DNA of 64,000 bases from Streptomyces lincolnensis (GCF_021173675.1 NZ_JAIHON010000008.1:214687-278686), one strand, 5' to 3'; positions 39,973 to 48,690 are shown, numbered from the stretch's first letter. Notes: a model not told the origin generated them from the letters alone. A program made the numbers and translations.

Positions 39973-42930
39973 TCAGGCCACCGCGAGCGGGTTGAGCAGG
40001 GAGCGGACCGTGTCGGCCTCGGGGGCGCCCAGTGCCTCGAACACCTCCAGCGCGTCCTGCCAGCAGACCTGTGAGCGGCCGACCTGCCCGATGCCGCTGA
40101 GCGCGTGGCCGAGGACGACGAGGACGTTGGCCCGCCGCCAGTCGCCCCCGATGCCGCGCAGCACGGTCAGCGCCGTCTCGGCGTTCGACGCGGCCTGGGC
40201 CGGGCGCCGGGCGGCGAGGTCGACCTCCGCGAGCCGGAACAGGGACATGCCCTCCCACAGCCGCTGCCGGCTGTCCTGGAACACCGTCAGCGCCTCCTGG
40301 AGCCGGGCCGCCGCCTCCGGGAGCGCGCCGTGCTGGGTGAGGGCGAGCCCGAGGGCGTAGCGGCCGTTGGCGCCCTTGAGGGCGTGCCCCATGGCGTCGT
40401 ACATCTGAGTGCCCTGCCGGGCCAGGGCCACCGCGCTCTCGGTGCGGCCGGTGGCCAGGTGGATGCGGGAGAGGTTGCACAGGGCGCTCGCCTCGCCGGG
40501 GCGGTCGTCGCAGGACCGGAAGCCCTCGATGGCGCGGGCGAGATGGGCCTCGCCGTCGTCGTGGCGGCTCTGGTAGAGCGCGATCACGCCGAGGATGTTG
40601 GACGACCAGCAGCTCGCCAGCGGGTCGTGCGAGCCGGCGGTCAGCTCCCGGGCCCGGGCGGCCTCCTCGTCGGCCAGGTCGAAGCGGCCGGTGACGCTGT
40701 GGGCGTAGGCCAGGGTGATCAGCGCCCGTGCCTCCGCGCGCCGGTCCCCGGCCTCCCGGGCCGCCTCGCGCAGTGCCGAGGCGACCTGCTCGTACGCCTT
40801 GGAGTTGGTGCCCGACTCGGCCAGGTCCACGGCGGCCCACAGCACGTCCACGGCCCGCCGGAGCAGGTCCGTGCCCGCGCACTGGCGGACGCAGGCCAGC
40901 AGGGACACCGCCTCCGCGTACAGCCAGTCCTGTGCCCGGTGCCGGTCGGCGAAGGCCAGGCCCGGGTACTCGGGGGTGGCCAGGTGGTCGACGAGCCGGT
41001 CGCCGGGGCGCTCCAGGACGTACACGCCGGCCGCCGTGGCCAGGTAGAAGTCCAGCAGCCGGGACATCGCCGCGTGCCGCTCGCTCGGCGGCCACTCGTC
41101 CCGCTCGGCGCACGCACGCGCGTAGAGCCGCACCAGATCGTGGTAGCGGTAGCGGCCGGGAGCCGCCGATTCCAGCAGGGACGTGTCGACGAGGGCCTCC
41201 AGCAGGTCCTCGGTGTCCTCCACGGGCAGGTCGAGCACCGCCGCGGCGGCGGCCAGGGAGATGTCGGGGCCGTCGGCCAGGCCAAGGAGGCGGAAGGCGC
41301 GGGCCTGGGCGGGCTCCAGCTGGCCGTAGCCGAGCTCGAAGGTGGCCTTGACGGCGAGGTCGCCGGCCTGGAGCTCGTCCAGGCGGCGGCGCTCGTCGGC
41401 CAGCTTGGCGGCGAGCACCGACACCGTCCAGGTGCGGCGGGCGGCGAGCCGGGAGGCGGCGATGCGGATGGCGAGGGGCAGGAAGCCGCAGGCCGCCACC
41501 ACGTCCAGCGCGGCGTCCCGCTCGGAGCCGACCCGCTCCTCGCCGACGATCTTGGTGAACAGGGAGAGGGCCTCCTCGGGGGACATCACGTCGAGGTCGA
41601 CCAGGTGGGCTCCGGCGAGGTCGACCATCCGGACCCGGGAGGTGATCAGGGCCGCGCAGCCCTCGGTGCCGGGCAGCAGCGGCCGGACCTGGGCGGCGTC
41701 CCGCGCGTTGTCCAGCAGTACCAGCACCCGGCGGCCGTCCAGGACCGAGCGGTACAGCGCCGCCCGTTCCTCCAGCGAGTCGGGGATCGCCGAGTCGGCG
41801 GTGCCCAGCGCCCGCAGGAAGGAGCCGAGGACCGTCTCCGGTTCGGCCGAGCGGGCTCCGGCGCCCTGGAGGTCGACGTAGAGCTGGCCGTCCGGGAAGG
41901 CGGTCCGGGCCTGGTGAGCCACGTGCACCGCGAGCGTGGTCTTGCCGACGCCTCCGATGCCCGCCAGCGCCGACACCGCCATCACGCGGCCCTCCGCGGA
42001 GGCCAGCACCTCGCCCAGCTCGGAGACGAAGGCGGCGCGGCCGGTGAAGTCCGGAACGGTGGCGGGGAGCTGGGCCGGGCGGACGGCGACGGGCGCGGGC
42101 TCGGCCAGCGGGGCCGACGGCTCCGCGAGGGCCGGGTCGGCCTGGAGGATGCGGCGCTGGAGTTCGCGGAGCCCGGGCCGCGGGTCCACGCCCAGTTCGT
42201 CGGCGAGGAGGCGGCGGGTGTCCGCGTAGACGGCCAGGGCCTCGGCCTGGCGGCCGCTGCGGTACAGGGCGAGCATCAGGAGTTCGCGCAGGCGCTCACG
42301 CAGGGGGTGCGCGGCCGTCAGGGCGGTGAGTTCGCTGATCGCCTCCGCGTGGCAGCCCTGTTCCAGGTCCATGTCCAGGCGGGTTTCGAGGAGTTGCAGG
42401 CGCCACTCCTCCAGGCGGACCCGCTGGGCCTCCGCGTACGGGCCCGGCACCCCGGCCAGCACCTCGCCGTCCCACAGGGCCAGGGCCCGGCCGAGGACGT
42501 CCCGGGCGTGGCACAGGTCCCCGGCGTTCTTCGCCTTCTCCGCCTCGGTCGCCAGGTCCTGGGCGACGGCCAGGTCCAGGGCGCCCTCGGGCAGCCCGCG
42601 GATCGCGTACCCGCCGGACTCGCTCACCAGGACCCCGGGGTCCAGCACCTTGCGCAGCCGGGACGCGTACGTGCGCACCGCCGCCAGCGCCTGCGAGGGC
42701 GGATCCTCGCCCCACAGGGCGTCGATCAGCTCGCCCGCGGTCGCCGTGCGGCCCTCGCGCAGCAGCAGGGCGGCGAGCAGGGCGCGTTGCTGGGGGGAGC
42801 CGGTGCTCAGTGCCTCCTCGCCGCGCCAGGCGCGTACGGGTCCGAGCACGCCGAAGCGCAGCAGCGCGGTCACCGCCTCCTCCTCGGAGCCGGGACGCCA
42901 CTGCTTCGGCACGCGCGGTACACCGTCCAT
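39973..42930 (-). CDS. afsR: AfsR, SARP-family activator with NB-ARC ATPase and TPR domains
   Basis: The product is 985 aa from ATG 42930 (a GTG one codon earlier is possible). The SARP DNA-binding domain starts at FGVLGPVRAWRG and leads into the bacterial transcriptional activation domain to about residue 270. The NB-ARC ATPase has Walker A GIGGVGKTT (Lys330) and Walker B VLVLLDN. The C-terminal third is a set of TPR-like helical repeats. Length and order match AfsR (993 aa), which is phosphorylated by AfsK and activates afsS. The gene lies directly upstream of afsS on the same strand. Confidence 0.92.
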   Translation of the reverse strand: MDGVPRVPKQWRPGSEEEAVTALLRFGVLGPVRAWRGEEALSTGSPQQRALLAALLLREGRTATAGELIDALWGEDPPSQALAAVRTYASRLRKVLDPGVLVSESGGYAIRGLPEGALDLAVAQDLATEAEKAKNAGDLCHARDVLGRALALWDGEVLAGVPGPYAEAQRVRLEEWRLQLLETRLDMDLEQGCHAEAISELTALTAAHPLRERLRELLMLALYRSGRQAEALAVYADTRRLLADELGVDPRPGLRELQRRILQADPALAEPSAPLAEPAPVAVRPAQLPATVPDFTGRAAFVSELGEVLASAEGRVMAVSALAGIGGVGKTTLAVHVAHQARTAFPDGQLYVDLQGAGARSAEPETVLGSFLRALGTADSAIPDSLEERAALYRSVLDGRRVLVLLDNARDAAQVRPLLPGTEGCAALITSRVRMVDLAGAHLVDLDVMSPEEALSLFTKIVGEERVGSERDAALDVVAACGFLPLAIRIAASRLAARRTWTVSVLAAKLADERRRLDELQAGDLAVKATFELGYGQLEPAQARAFRLLGLADGPDISLAAAAAVLDLPVEDTEDLLEALVDTSLLESAAPGRYRYHDLVRLYARACAERDEWPPSERHAAMSRLLDFYLATAAGVYVLERPGDRLVDHLATPEYPGLAFADRHRAQDWLYAEAVSLLACVRQCAGTDLLRRAVDVLWAAVDLAESGTNSKAYEQVASALREAAREAGDRRAEARALITLAYAHSVTGRFDLADEEAARARELTAGSHDPLASCWSSNILGVIALYQSRHDDGEAHLARAIEGFRSCDDRPGEASALCNLSRIHLATGRTESAVALARQGTQMYDAMGHALKGANGRYALGLALTQHGALPEAAARLQEALTVFQDSRQRLWEGMSLFRLAEVDLAARRPAQAASNAETALTVLRGIGGDWRRANVLVVLGHALSGIGQVGRSQVCWQDALEVFEALGAPEADTVRSLLNPLAVA

Positions 42931-43126
42931 CACCGTCGTCCCCCTAGGTCACTGAGCCACCCCGCCAGTTTGCCTTGTTCATGGCAGATGCGTCAGCTGT
43001 GGAGAGAGCCATCACAGCGAGGCGCGCGGTATATCACAAGGCCCTCACGCACTCTCCGCACACATCCGCACAGGAACCACCATGACCAGGGGCGGGGGAC
43101 GGGCGAACCGGGTCCGGTCCGCACAG

Positions 43127-43141
43127 CTGACGGGTCGTCAG
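43127..43141. promoter_or_regulatory. CTGAC-type operator upstream of the amidohydrolase-LLM operon
   Basis: The sequence is CTGACGGGTCGTCAG, 21 bp before the amidohydrolase ATG. Confidence 0.83.
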
Positions 43142-43162
43142 ATCGGCGCTACCGTGAGCGCC

Positions 43163-44455
43163 ATGGAGACCAGCATCGAGACCGGCATCGAGACCGGCAC
43201 GCAGACCGGTACGCAGACCGGCACGGCGAACGACGCGACCTTCCCCCTGATCATCTCCGTCGACGACCACACCGTGGAGCCCGCCACCGTGTGGCAGGAC
43301 CGGCTCCCGAAGAGGTACCTGGACACCGGTCCGCGCATAGTCCGCGCGCCGCTGAAGGAGATGTCCTTCCTCGGTGGCCGGTTCCGGCCCGTGATGGGCG
43401 CCCCCGGCGACGACGGCCCCATCGGCGACTGGTGGGTCTACGAGAACCTGCACCGGCCCCTCACCCGCCTCGACACGGCGGTCGGCTACAGCAGGGACGA
43501 GATCAGGCTGGAGATCATCACCTACGAGCAGATGCGGCCCGGCTCCTACGACGTGCCCGCCCGCCTCGCCGACATGGACGTCAACCACGTACAGTCCGCG
43601 CTCTGCTTCCCCACCTTCCCGCGCTTCTGCGGCCAGACCTTCACCGAGGCCCAGGACCACGAACTGGGCCTGCTCTGCGTCCAGGCCTACAACGACTGGA
43701 TGCTGGAGGAGTGGTGCGGCCCCGACGCGCGGGGACGGCTCATACCCCTCCCGCTCATCCCCCTGTGGGACGCCGAACTCGCCGCCGCCGAGGTCCGCCG
43801 CAACGCCGCCCGCGGGGCCCGTGCCGTCGCCTTCTCGGAGATCCCCCCGCACCTCGGCCTGCCCTCCGTCCACACCGACGACTGGGACCCCTTCCTCGCC
43901 GCCTGCGACGAGACCGGCACGGTGGTCGCCATGCACATCGGCTCCTCCAGCCGCATGCCCTCCACCTCCGCCGACGCCCCGCCCGCCGTCGGCTCCACCA
44001 TCACCTTCGCCAACTGCTGCTTCTCGATGGTCGACTGGCTGATGAGCGGCAAGTTCGAGCGCTTCCCCAACCTCAAGGTCATGTACGCGGAAGGCCAGAT
44101 CGGCTGGATCCCGTACATCCTGGAGCGCGCCGACGTCGTCTGGGAGGAGAACCGCGGCTGGGGCGGCGTCGCCGACAAGGTCCACCGGCCCCCGTCCGAA
44201 CTCTTCGCCGAGCACGTCTACGGCTGCTTCTTCGACGACGCCTTCGGCCTGCGCAGCCTCGACTCCATCGGCGTCGGCAACGTCCTCTACGAGACCGACT
44301 ACCCCCACTCCGACTCCACCTGGCCCAAGTCCCGCGAGGTCGGCGAGGCCCAGATGGGCCACCTCGCCCCGGACGTCGTGGAACGGATCGTGCGGGGGAA
44401 CGCGATCGAGCTGCTGGGGCTCACCAAGGACGGCCTCTGGGACGGGCCGCGGTGA
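43163..44455 (+). CDS. Amidohydrolase-family metal-dependent hydrolase (COG2159 type)
   Basis: The product is 430 aa from ATG 43163 (GTG 43154 is in frame). It is a close paralogue of the truncated gene at 1-1188, sharing LIISVDDH, CFPTFPRFCGQTF, MHIGSSS, YAEGQIGWIPYILERAD and YETDYPHSDSTWP. The N-terminal 21 residues are five tandem four-residue units (ETSI, ETGI, ETGT, QTGT, QTGT). The metal-ligand pattern fits an ACMSD-like hydrolase or decarboxylase. Its stop overlaps the LLM start (GTGA). The CTGAC operator is 21 bp upstream. It probably acts on the same class of ring-derived acid as the first paralogue. Confidence 0.88.
   Translation: METSIETGIETGTQTGTQTGTANDATFPLIISVDDHTVEPATVWQDRLPKRYLDTGPRIVRAPLKEMSFLGGRFRPVMGAPGDDGPIGDWWVYENLHRPLTRLDTAVGYSRDEIRLEIITYEQMRPGSYDVPARLADMDVNHVQSALCFPTFPRFCGQTFTEAQDHELGLLCVQAYNDWMLEEWCGPDARGRLIPLPLIPLWDAELAAAEVRRNAARGARAVAFSEIPPHLGLPSVHTDDWDPFLAACDETGTVVAMHIGSSSRMPSTSADAPPAVGSTITFANCCFSMVDWLMSGKFERFPNLKVMYAEGQIGWIPYILERADVVWEENRGWGGVADKVHRPPSELFAEHVYGCFFDDAFGLRSLDSIGVGNVLYETDYPHSDSTWPKSREVGEAQMGHLAPDVVERIVRGNAIELLGLTKDGLWDGPR
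43166..43225. repeat. 12-bp in-frame minisatellite at the 5' end of the amidohydrolase gene
   Basis: There are five imperfect copies of GAGACCGGCATC / CAGACCGGCACG immediately after the ATG. The first paralogue in the window cannot be compared because its start is outside. Confidence 0.9.
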
Positions 44456-45381
44456 GCCTGGCGTACGGCATCCAGCTCCCCGTCCAGTCCCAGAGCACGC
44501 TCTACGCCGAACCCTGGGAGGCCGCCGCGGGACCCGTCGATCTTGTCGAGATCGCCCGTGCGGCCGACCGGGCCGGGTTCGCGTACGTGGCGAGCTGCGA
44601 CCATGTGGCGATTCCGCGCCGTCTCGCGGCCGCGATGGGGACGGTCTGGTACGACCCCGTGGCCACCCTCGCCTTCCTCGCGGGGGTGACCGAGCGGGTC
44701 CGGCTGCTCAGCCATGTGGCGGTGGTGGGGCTGCGGCACCCCCTGCTGACCGCGAAGCAGTACGCCACGCTCGACCACCTCAGCGGGGGGCGGCTGATCC
44801 TCGGGGTCGGGGCCGGGCACGTACGGGAGGAGTTCGAGGCGCTGGGCGTCGGCTTCGAGCGGCGCGGGGCCGTGCTGGACGAGTCGGTCGACGCGCTGCG
44901 GGCCGCCCTCGGGCCCGAGGAGTTCCCCGAACACCACGGCAAGCTCTACGACTTCGAGGGCCTCGCCCAGCGGCCCCGGCCCGCCCAGGAGCGCGTCCCC
45001 GTGTGGGTCGGCGGATCGTCCCCCGCCGCCGTACGCCGTGCCGCGCTCAAGGGGGACGGCTGGCTGCCGCAGGGGGATCCGCGGGACCGGCTGCCCGCGC
45101 AGATCGCCACGCTGAAACGGCTGCGGGCGGAGGCGGGGATCGAGGAGCCCCTCACGGTCGGCGCGATCGCCGAACCGCTGTACGTCGGGGAGCCCGGGTG
45201 GGAGGTCGGCCGGCGGACCCTCGCCGGGAGCCCCGGGGAACTCGCCGAGTCGCTGCGGGCGTACTCCGCGATGGGTGTGGACCAGATCCAGGTGCGCTTC
45301 CGCAGCCGGAGCCGTACCGAACTCACGGACCAGATCGCGGCGTTCGGGGAGCAGGTGGGCCCACAGCTCTTGAAGATTTGA
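44452..45381 (+). CDS. LLM-class (luciferase-like) flavin/F420-dependent oxidoreductase
   Basis: The product is 309 aa from GTG 44452, coupled to the amidohydrolase stop. TIM-barrel landmarks of bacterial luciferase-like proteins are present: IARAADRAGFAYVASCDHVAIPR, LLSHVAVVGLRHPLLTAKQYATLDHLSGGRLILGVGAGH and PVWVGGSSPAAVRRAALKGDGWLP. Members use FMNH2 or F420 to oxidise small organic compounds. The shared operator and flavin reductase regulon member suggest an FMNH2-dependent monooxygenase, but F420 cannot be excluded. Confidence 0.88.
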   Translation: MSLAYGIQLPVQSQSTLYAEPWEAAAGPVDLVEIARAADRAGFAYVASCDHVAIPRRLAAAMGTVWYDPVATLAFLAGVTERVRLLSHVAVVGLRHPLLTAKQYATLDHLSGGRLILGVGAGHVREEFEALGVGFERRGAVLDESVDALRAALGPEEFPEHHGKLYDFEGLAQRPRPAQERVPVWVGGSSPAAVRRAALKGDGWLPQGDPRDRLPAQIATLKRLRAEAGIEEPLTVGAIAEPLYVGEPGWEVGRRTLAGSPGELAESLRAYSAMGVDQIQVRFRSRSRTELTDQIAAFGEQVGPQLLKI

Positions 45382-45450
45382 ACATGTCCACGCCGGGTCG
45401 CGTATGTACGGACGTACGGACGTGACAGCTCCGGCGGAAGGACACGTGAC

Positions 45451-46098
45451 GTGCGATCCTCCCAGCGAACCCCGGTCGAGCGAGTCCGTGTCGCTCTCGC
45501 CTGCGCGGAGGGTGAGTGGCCGCACGACGACTGGCCGGCCCCGGACGATCCGCACGTGGGCCGGGCCGTGCGCCTGACCCCGCCCTTCCGGGTCCCCGCG
45601 AGCGTGGACGTCGTCGTCCTGCACTGCGACGAACCCACGCACGCGCTACGGCAGTTGGAGAGCACCGGCGTCCCGGTGATCGTCGTCAGCCCGCGCCGGG
45701 ACACCGAGACGATCGTCGAGGTGTTCCGCGACGGCGCCGGGTACCTCGTCGCGGGCGACTACTGCACCTGCATGCTCTCCTCGGCCGTGCTCGGCGCCAC
45801 CGTCGGGCACACCTATCTCTCCCCGACGGCCTGCGCCGCCCTGCGGGAGGGAGCCCGGCACCTGACCGCGGGCGGCGAGGCGATGGAGCGGCTGCGCGGG
45901 CTGCTCTCCCCGCGCGAACGGCAGATCATGGAGCTGCTGTCGACCGGCCTCGGCGCCCAGGAGATCGGGCTGCGCCTCAGGCTGAGCGAGAAGACCGTGC
46001 GCAACAACCTCAGCAACATCTACGCCAAGCTCGACGCACGCGGAAGCACGGACGCGGTCCTGCGATGGCTGGGAGCCGCGCCCGTGCTTCGCACCTGA
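45451..46098 (+). CDS. LuxR-type transcriptional regulator with degenerate receiver-like domain
   Basis: The product is 215 aa. The C-terminal HTH (LSPRERQIMELLSTGLGAQEIG, then LRLRLSEKTVRNNLSNIYAKL) is canonical. The N-terminal 140 residues have alpha/beta receiver-like spacing (VDVVVLHCDEPTHAL, VPVIVVSPRRDTETIVEVFRDGAGYL) but no clear phospho-accepting Asp after the third strand, so it may be an atypical response regulator. GTG 45451 has AAGGA upstream. No sensor kinase is adjacent. It is convergent with the secreted-protein gene at 46143. Confidence 0.85.
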   Translation: MRSSQRTPVERVRVALACAEGEWPHDDWPAPDDPHVGRAVRLTPPFRVPASVDVVVLHCDEPTHALRQLESTGVPVIVVSPRRDTETIVEVFRDGAGYLVAGDYCTCMLSSAVLGATVGHTYLSPTACAALREGARHLTAGGEAMERLRGLLSPRERQIMELLSTGLGAQEIGLRLRLSEKTVRNNLSNIYAKLDARGSTDAVLRWLGAAPVLRT

Positions 46099-46142
46099 AA
46101 ATCAGGTCGGGGGACTTGTCCGGGGGACTGGGGACTGGGGAC

Positions 46143-46919
46143 TTATGACGACGGAATCTCCGTCAGCGGTATTTCCACGTCGGTGACGTTCCCGCCGCCC
46201 GCGCCGAATCCCGGCTCGGACCTGAGAGCACGCGTGGAATTCCGGAGGCCGGATGCCTCAGGAGTGCCGCACTTCACATTCCGCAGCCACAGCCGCCCGT
46301 CGGGCGTTCCGTTCTTCAGGATCTGCGGATAGAAGACGTGCACGCTCGTGGCGCCCTCGCTCGGGGAGAAGAAGACCTTCTGGCCGTTCTGCTCCTCCTT
46401 GTAGGTGGCCCTGAGGAATCCGCTCACGTCGGTGCGCTTGGCGGACCACATGAAGAAGCCGATGCTGTCCGCCTGCACGGTGTCCGTACGGCTGAACTGC
46501 AGGGCCGTCGTCTTGTCGTCACGCGTGATGTTGATCTCCGACGTGTTGAACTTGACGCCGATCTCGAAGACCGAGTTGCCGATCTTGGTGTCCGCGGCGG
46601 CGGTGAACCCGTCCTCCAGCTGGATGGTCCTGGTGACGGACGTGCTCACGTTGAACGTCTTCGACGCGGTGCCCGTCGTACCGCAGTTGTCGGTCACCGC
46701 GGAGACCCGCTGGTTCGGGCCGAGGCTGTTCCGCTTGAACTGGACGTCGACGAACTCGCAGTTCTCCAGCGTGTCGGCGTCCGCCGCGCAGTCCGCGGTC
46801 ACCTCGTCGGGGGTCGCGGCGCCCGCCTGGTTCATCAGCGGCACGGCCACGGCGGCGGCCGCGAGCGGGGCCAGGACGAGGGTGAGGCGCTTCTTCTTGC
46901 TCCGATGCCTTCTCGGCAT
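46143..46919 (-). CDS. Secreted protein A of a tandem pair, beta-rich, possibly aerolysin-like
   Basis: The product is 258 aa. A signal peptide (KKKRLTLVLAPLAAAAVAVPL, cleavage near QAGAA) is followed by a Cys pair (DCAAD..ENCEF) and a long alternating Ser/Thr beta-pattern (TFNVSTSVTRTIQLEDGF, KFNTSEINITRDDKTTALQF, SRTDTVQADSIGFFMW). That alternation is typical of aerolysin/ETX-MTX2 beta-pore proteins, though no diagnostic motif can be confirmed. The neighbour at 46962-47696 shares the CDFVETNF/CEFVDVQF segment and general layout, so the two form a tandem pair. Function unknown. Confidence 0.7.
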   Translation of the reverse strand: MPRRHRSKKKRLTLVLAPLAAAAVAVPLMNQAGAATPDEVTADCAADADTLENCEFVDVQFKRNSLGPNQRVSAVTDNCGTTGTASKTFNVSTSVTRTIQLEDGFTAAADTKIGNSVFEIGVKFNTSEINITRDDKTTALQFSRTDTVQADSIGFFMWSAKRTDVSGFLRATYKEEQNGQKVFFSPSEGATSVHVFYPQILKNGTPDGRLWLRNVKCGTPEASGLRNSTRALRSEPGFGAGGGNVTDVEIPLTEIPSS

Positions 46920-46961
46920 GGGTGTCTCCTGTGATGTGGGGGTGCTGGGCGGGGGGTGGGG

Positions 46962-47696
46962 TCAGCAGTCGGTCAGGACGGCCCTGGACGTGCCGTCCGC
47001 GATGCCCGGGGCGCCCGCGGCGCCGGGCAGGATCACCGGGCCCTCGACGACCTCGGGCGCCACGAAGTTCTGCTCCGGGGAGGGGTTCACCGCGAAGCTG
47101 CCCGGGTTGGCGTCGATCCGTACGCGCCATTCGCCGGTCATGCGCTGGATCTTCGGCGTGAACTCCATGTGGAGGACCTTGCCGACCGGCACCTCCCGCT
47201 GTTCCGTGTCGCCCGCGGTCACCGACGCGACCGTCATGTCGAGAGTGCCCTTGTGCTTGAGCCAGGACCCGCTGAGGAAGCCGAAGATCCCCGCGCCGCC
47301 GCCCTGCTGGGTCACGGTGTACTTCCCCTTGCCCTGGGCGACCGTCGCCGACCAGGTGACCGAGACCTTGGCCGGTTCGGTGGCGTTCGGCTCGCAGTTG
47401 GGGAAGTCGATGGAGGACTTCTCGGCGGGGCCGTCGAAGGTCTCGAAGTTCGTCTCCACGAAGTCGCAGTTGTCGGCGGCGAAACCGTCACCGAAACTGG
47501 CGTTGAAATCACGCACCGACCGCTGCTGGCCGTTGATCACGGCGGACCGGTGACACATCGACATGATCTGCTCGGGCGTCTTCTCCTCCGCCGCGTTCGC
47601 GGACGGGAGAAGGGTGACGACGGCACCTCCGGTGGCGAGTGCCGCCCCGATCGCCACGAGCCTGACTTTTCTGTTGCGTAATTTGCGCTTGGCCAT
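46962..47696 (-). CDS. Secreted protein B of a tandem pair
   Basis: The product is 244 aa from ATG 47696; an upstream GTG at 47717 is in frame, and neither has a clear ribosome-binding site. The signal peptide (RNRKVRLVAIGAALATGGAVV, cleavage near ANAAE) is followed by a DNCDFVETNFETFDGP segment like that of its neighbour and a beta-rich body (KVSVTWSATVAQGKGKYTVTQQGG, KVLHMEFTPKIQRMTGEWRV). It ends in a Cys. The region upstream contains the CTGAC operator of the divergent SDR gene, 65 bp away, but it is not known whether this gene responds. Function unknown. Confidence 0.68.
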   Translation of the reverse strand: MAKRKLRNRKVRLVAIGAALATGGAVVTLLPSANAAEEKTPEQIMSMCHRSAVINGQQRSVRDFNASFGDGFAADNCDFVETNFETFDGPAEKSSIDFPNCEPNATEPAKVSVTWSATVAQGKGKYTVTQQGGGAGIFGFLSGSWLKHKGTLDMTVASVTAGDTEQREVPVGKVLHMEFTPKIQRMTGEWRVRIDANPGSFAVNPSPEQNFVAPEVVEGPVILPGAAGAPGIADGTSRAVLTDC

Positions 47697-47760
47697 GGGC
47701 GTGATTATTGAGGTCACGTGACGGTATAGACAGAGTCAAATATCCCTACTCCTCGGTCAC

Positions 47761-47775
47761 CTGACGGACCGTCAG
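47761..47775. promoter_or_regulatory. Perfect CTGAC-type operator
   Basis: CTGACGGACCGTCAG is a perfect 15-bp palindrome around a central A, the best match in the window. It lies 46 bp before the SDR start (47822). Confidence 0.87.
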
Positions 47776-47821
47776 TTTCGGCGCTACGATGCCCGTATCC
47801 ACCGATCCCGAGGGGGTTCGC

Positions 47822-48592
47822 ATGGGCAAGCTGGACGGACGTGTCGTCCTCGTCACCGGCGCGGCACGCGGGCAGGGGGAACAGGAGGTCCGGCTGTTCC
47901 GTGAGGAGGGCGCCGAGGTCGTCGTGGCGGACGTGCTGGACGAGCAGGGAAAGGAACTCGCCGACGAACTCGGGGCGTTGTACGTCTCCCTCGACGTGCG
48001 GCGGGAGGGGGACTGGCAGGCCGCGGTACGGGCCGCCGTCGACACGTACGGCCACCTCGACGGGCTCGTCAACAACGCCGGCGTCCTCCGCTTCAACACC
48101 CTCGTCGACACCCCCCTCGACGAGTTCATGGGGATCGTCGAGGTCAACCAGGTCGGCTGCTTCCTCGGCATCCGGACCGTGGCGCCGGTGATGTCCGACG
48201 GCGGCACGATCGTCAACACCGCCTCGTACACCGGGATGACCGGCATGGCGGGCGTGGGCGCCTACGCCGCCACCAAGCACGCGGTCCTCGGCCTCACCCG
48301 GGTCGCCGCCCTGGAGCTGGCCCGGCGCGGCATCCGGGTCAACGCGATGTGCCCCGGCGCCATCGACACCGCGATGTCCAACCCGGCACTCCTCGATCCC
48401 GACGTGGACGGCGAGGCGGCCTCCCGGGGGCTCGACCGCTTCTACCGCAAGGTCGTCCCGCTCGGGCGGATCGGGAAGCCGGAGGAGGTCGCCCGGCTCG
48501 CGCTCTTCCTCAGCTGCGCGGACTCCTCCTACATCACCGGGCAGCCGTTCGTGATCGACGGGGGGTGGCTGGCGGGGGTCTCTGTGGGCTGA
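47822..48592 (+). CDS. Short-chain dehydrogenase/reductase (3alpha/20beta-HSD-like)
   Basis: The product is 256 aa from ATG 47822 with a GAGGGGG site; ATG 47789 is upstream but lacks one. Classical SDR motifs are TGAARGQGE (13-20), NNAG, and the triad Ser135, Tyr148, Lys152. VVVADVLDEQG favours NAD. TGAARGQG and the PLGRIGKPEEVARLALFLSC tail resemble hydroxysteroid dehydrogenases of actinobacteria. It oxidises a secondary alcohol to a ketone; the exact substrate is unknown. The perfect operator upstream and two more downstream place it in the regulon. Confidence 0.9.
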   Translation: MGKLDGRVVLVTGAARGQGEQEVRLFREEGAEVVVADVLDEQGKELADELGALYVSLDVRREGDWQAAVRAAVDTYGHLDGLVNNAGVLRFNTLVDTPLDEFMGIVEVNQVGCFLGIRTVAPVMSDGGTIVNTASYTGMTGMAGVGAYAATKHAVLGLTRVAALELARRGIRVNAMCPGAIDTAMSNPALLDPDVDGEAASRGLDRFYRKVVPLGRIGKPEEVARLALFLSCADSSYITGQPFVIDGGWLAGVSVG

Positions 48593-48612
48593 GGTATCGG
48601 CCGGGAGCCCGG

Positions 48613-48627
48613 CTGACTGTCCGTCAG
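48613..48627. promoter_or_regulatory. CTGAC-type operator downstream of the SDR, distal to the LLM gene
   Basis: The sequence is CTGACTGTCCGTCAG. It is 63 bp centre to centre from the next site, i.e. six helical turns, on the same promoter region. Confidence 0.78.
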
Positions 48628-48675
48628 CTATTGACGGTGTATGCGGCCGGTGCCACAGTCGGCGGCAGCACCTAT

Positions 48676-48690
48676 CTGACGGTTCGTCAG
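48676..48690. promoter_or_regulatory. CTGAC-type operator proximal to the LLM gene
   Basis: The sequence is CTGACGGTTCGTCAG, 25 bp before the TTG start at 48716. Confidence 0.82.

Noticed and set aside
40105..44451. Very long + strand open frame covering the complement of afsR and the amidohydrolase gene
   Set aside because: It is low-complexity Gly/Arg/His-rich translation antisense to afsR. Only the part from 44452 (LLM protein) is real.
46093..46107. Hairpin ACCTGA-AAA-TCAGGT at the end of the LuxR-type gene as a terminator
   Set aside because: Stem of six pairs overlapping the stop codon, with no support beyond symmetry.
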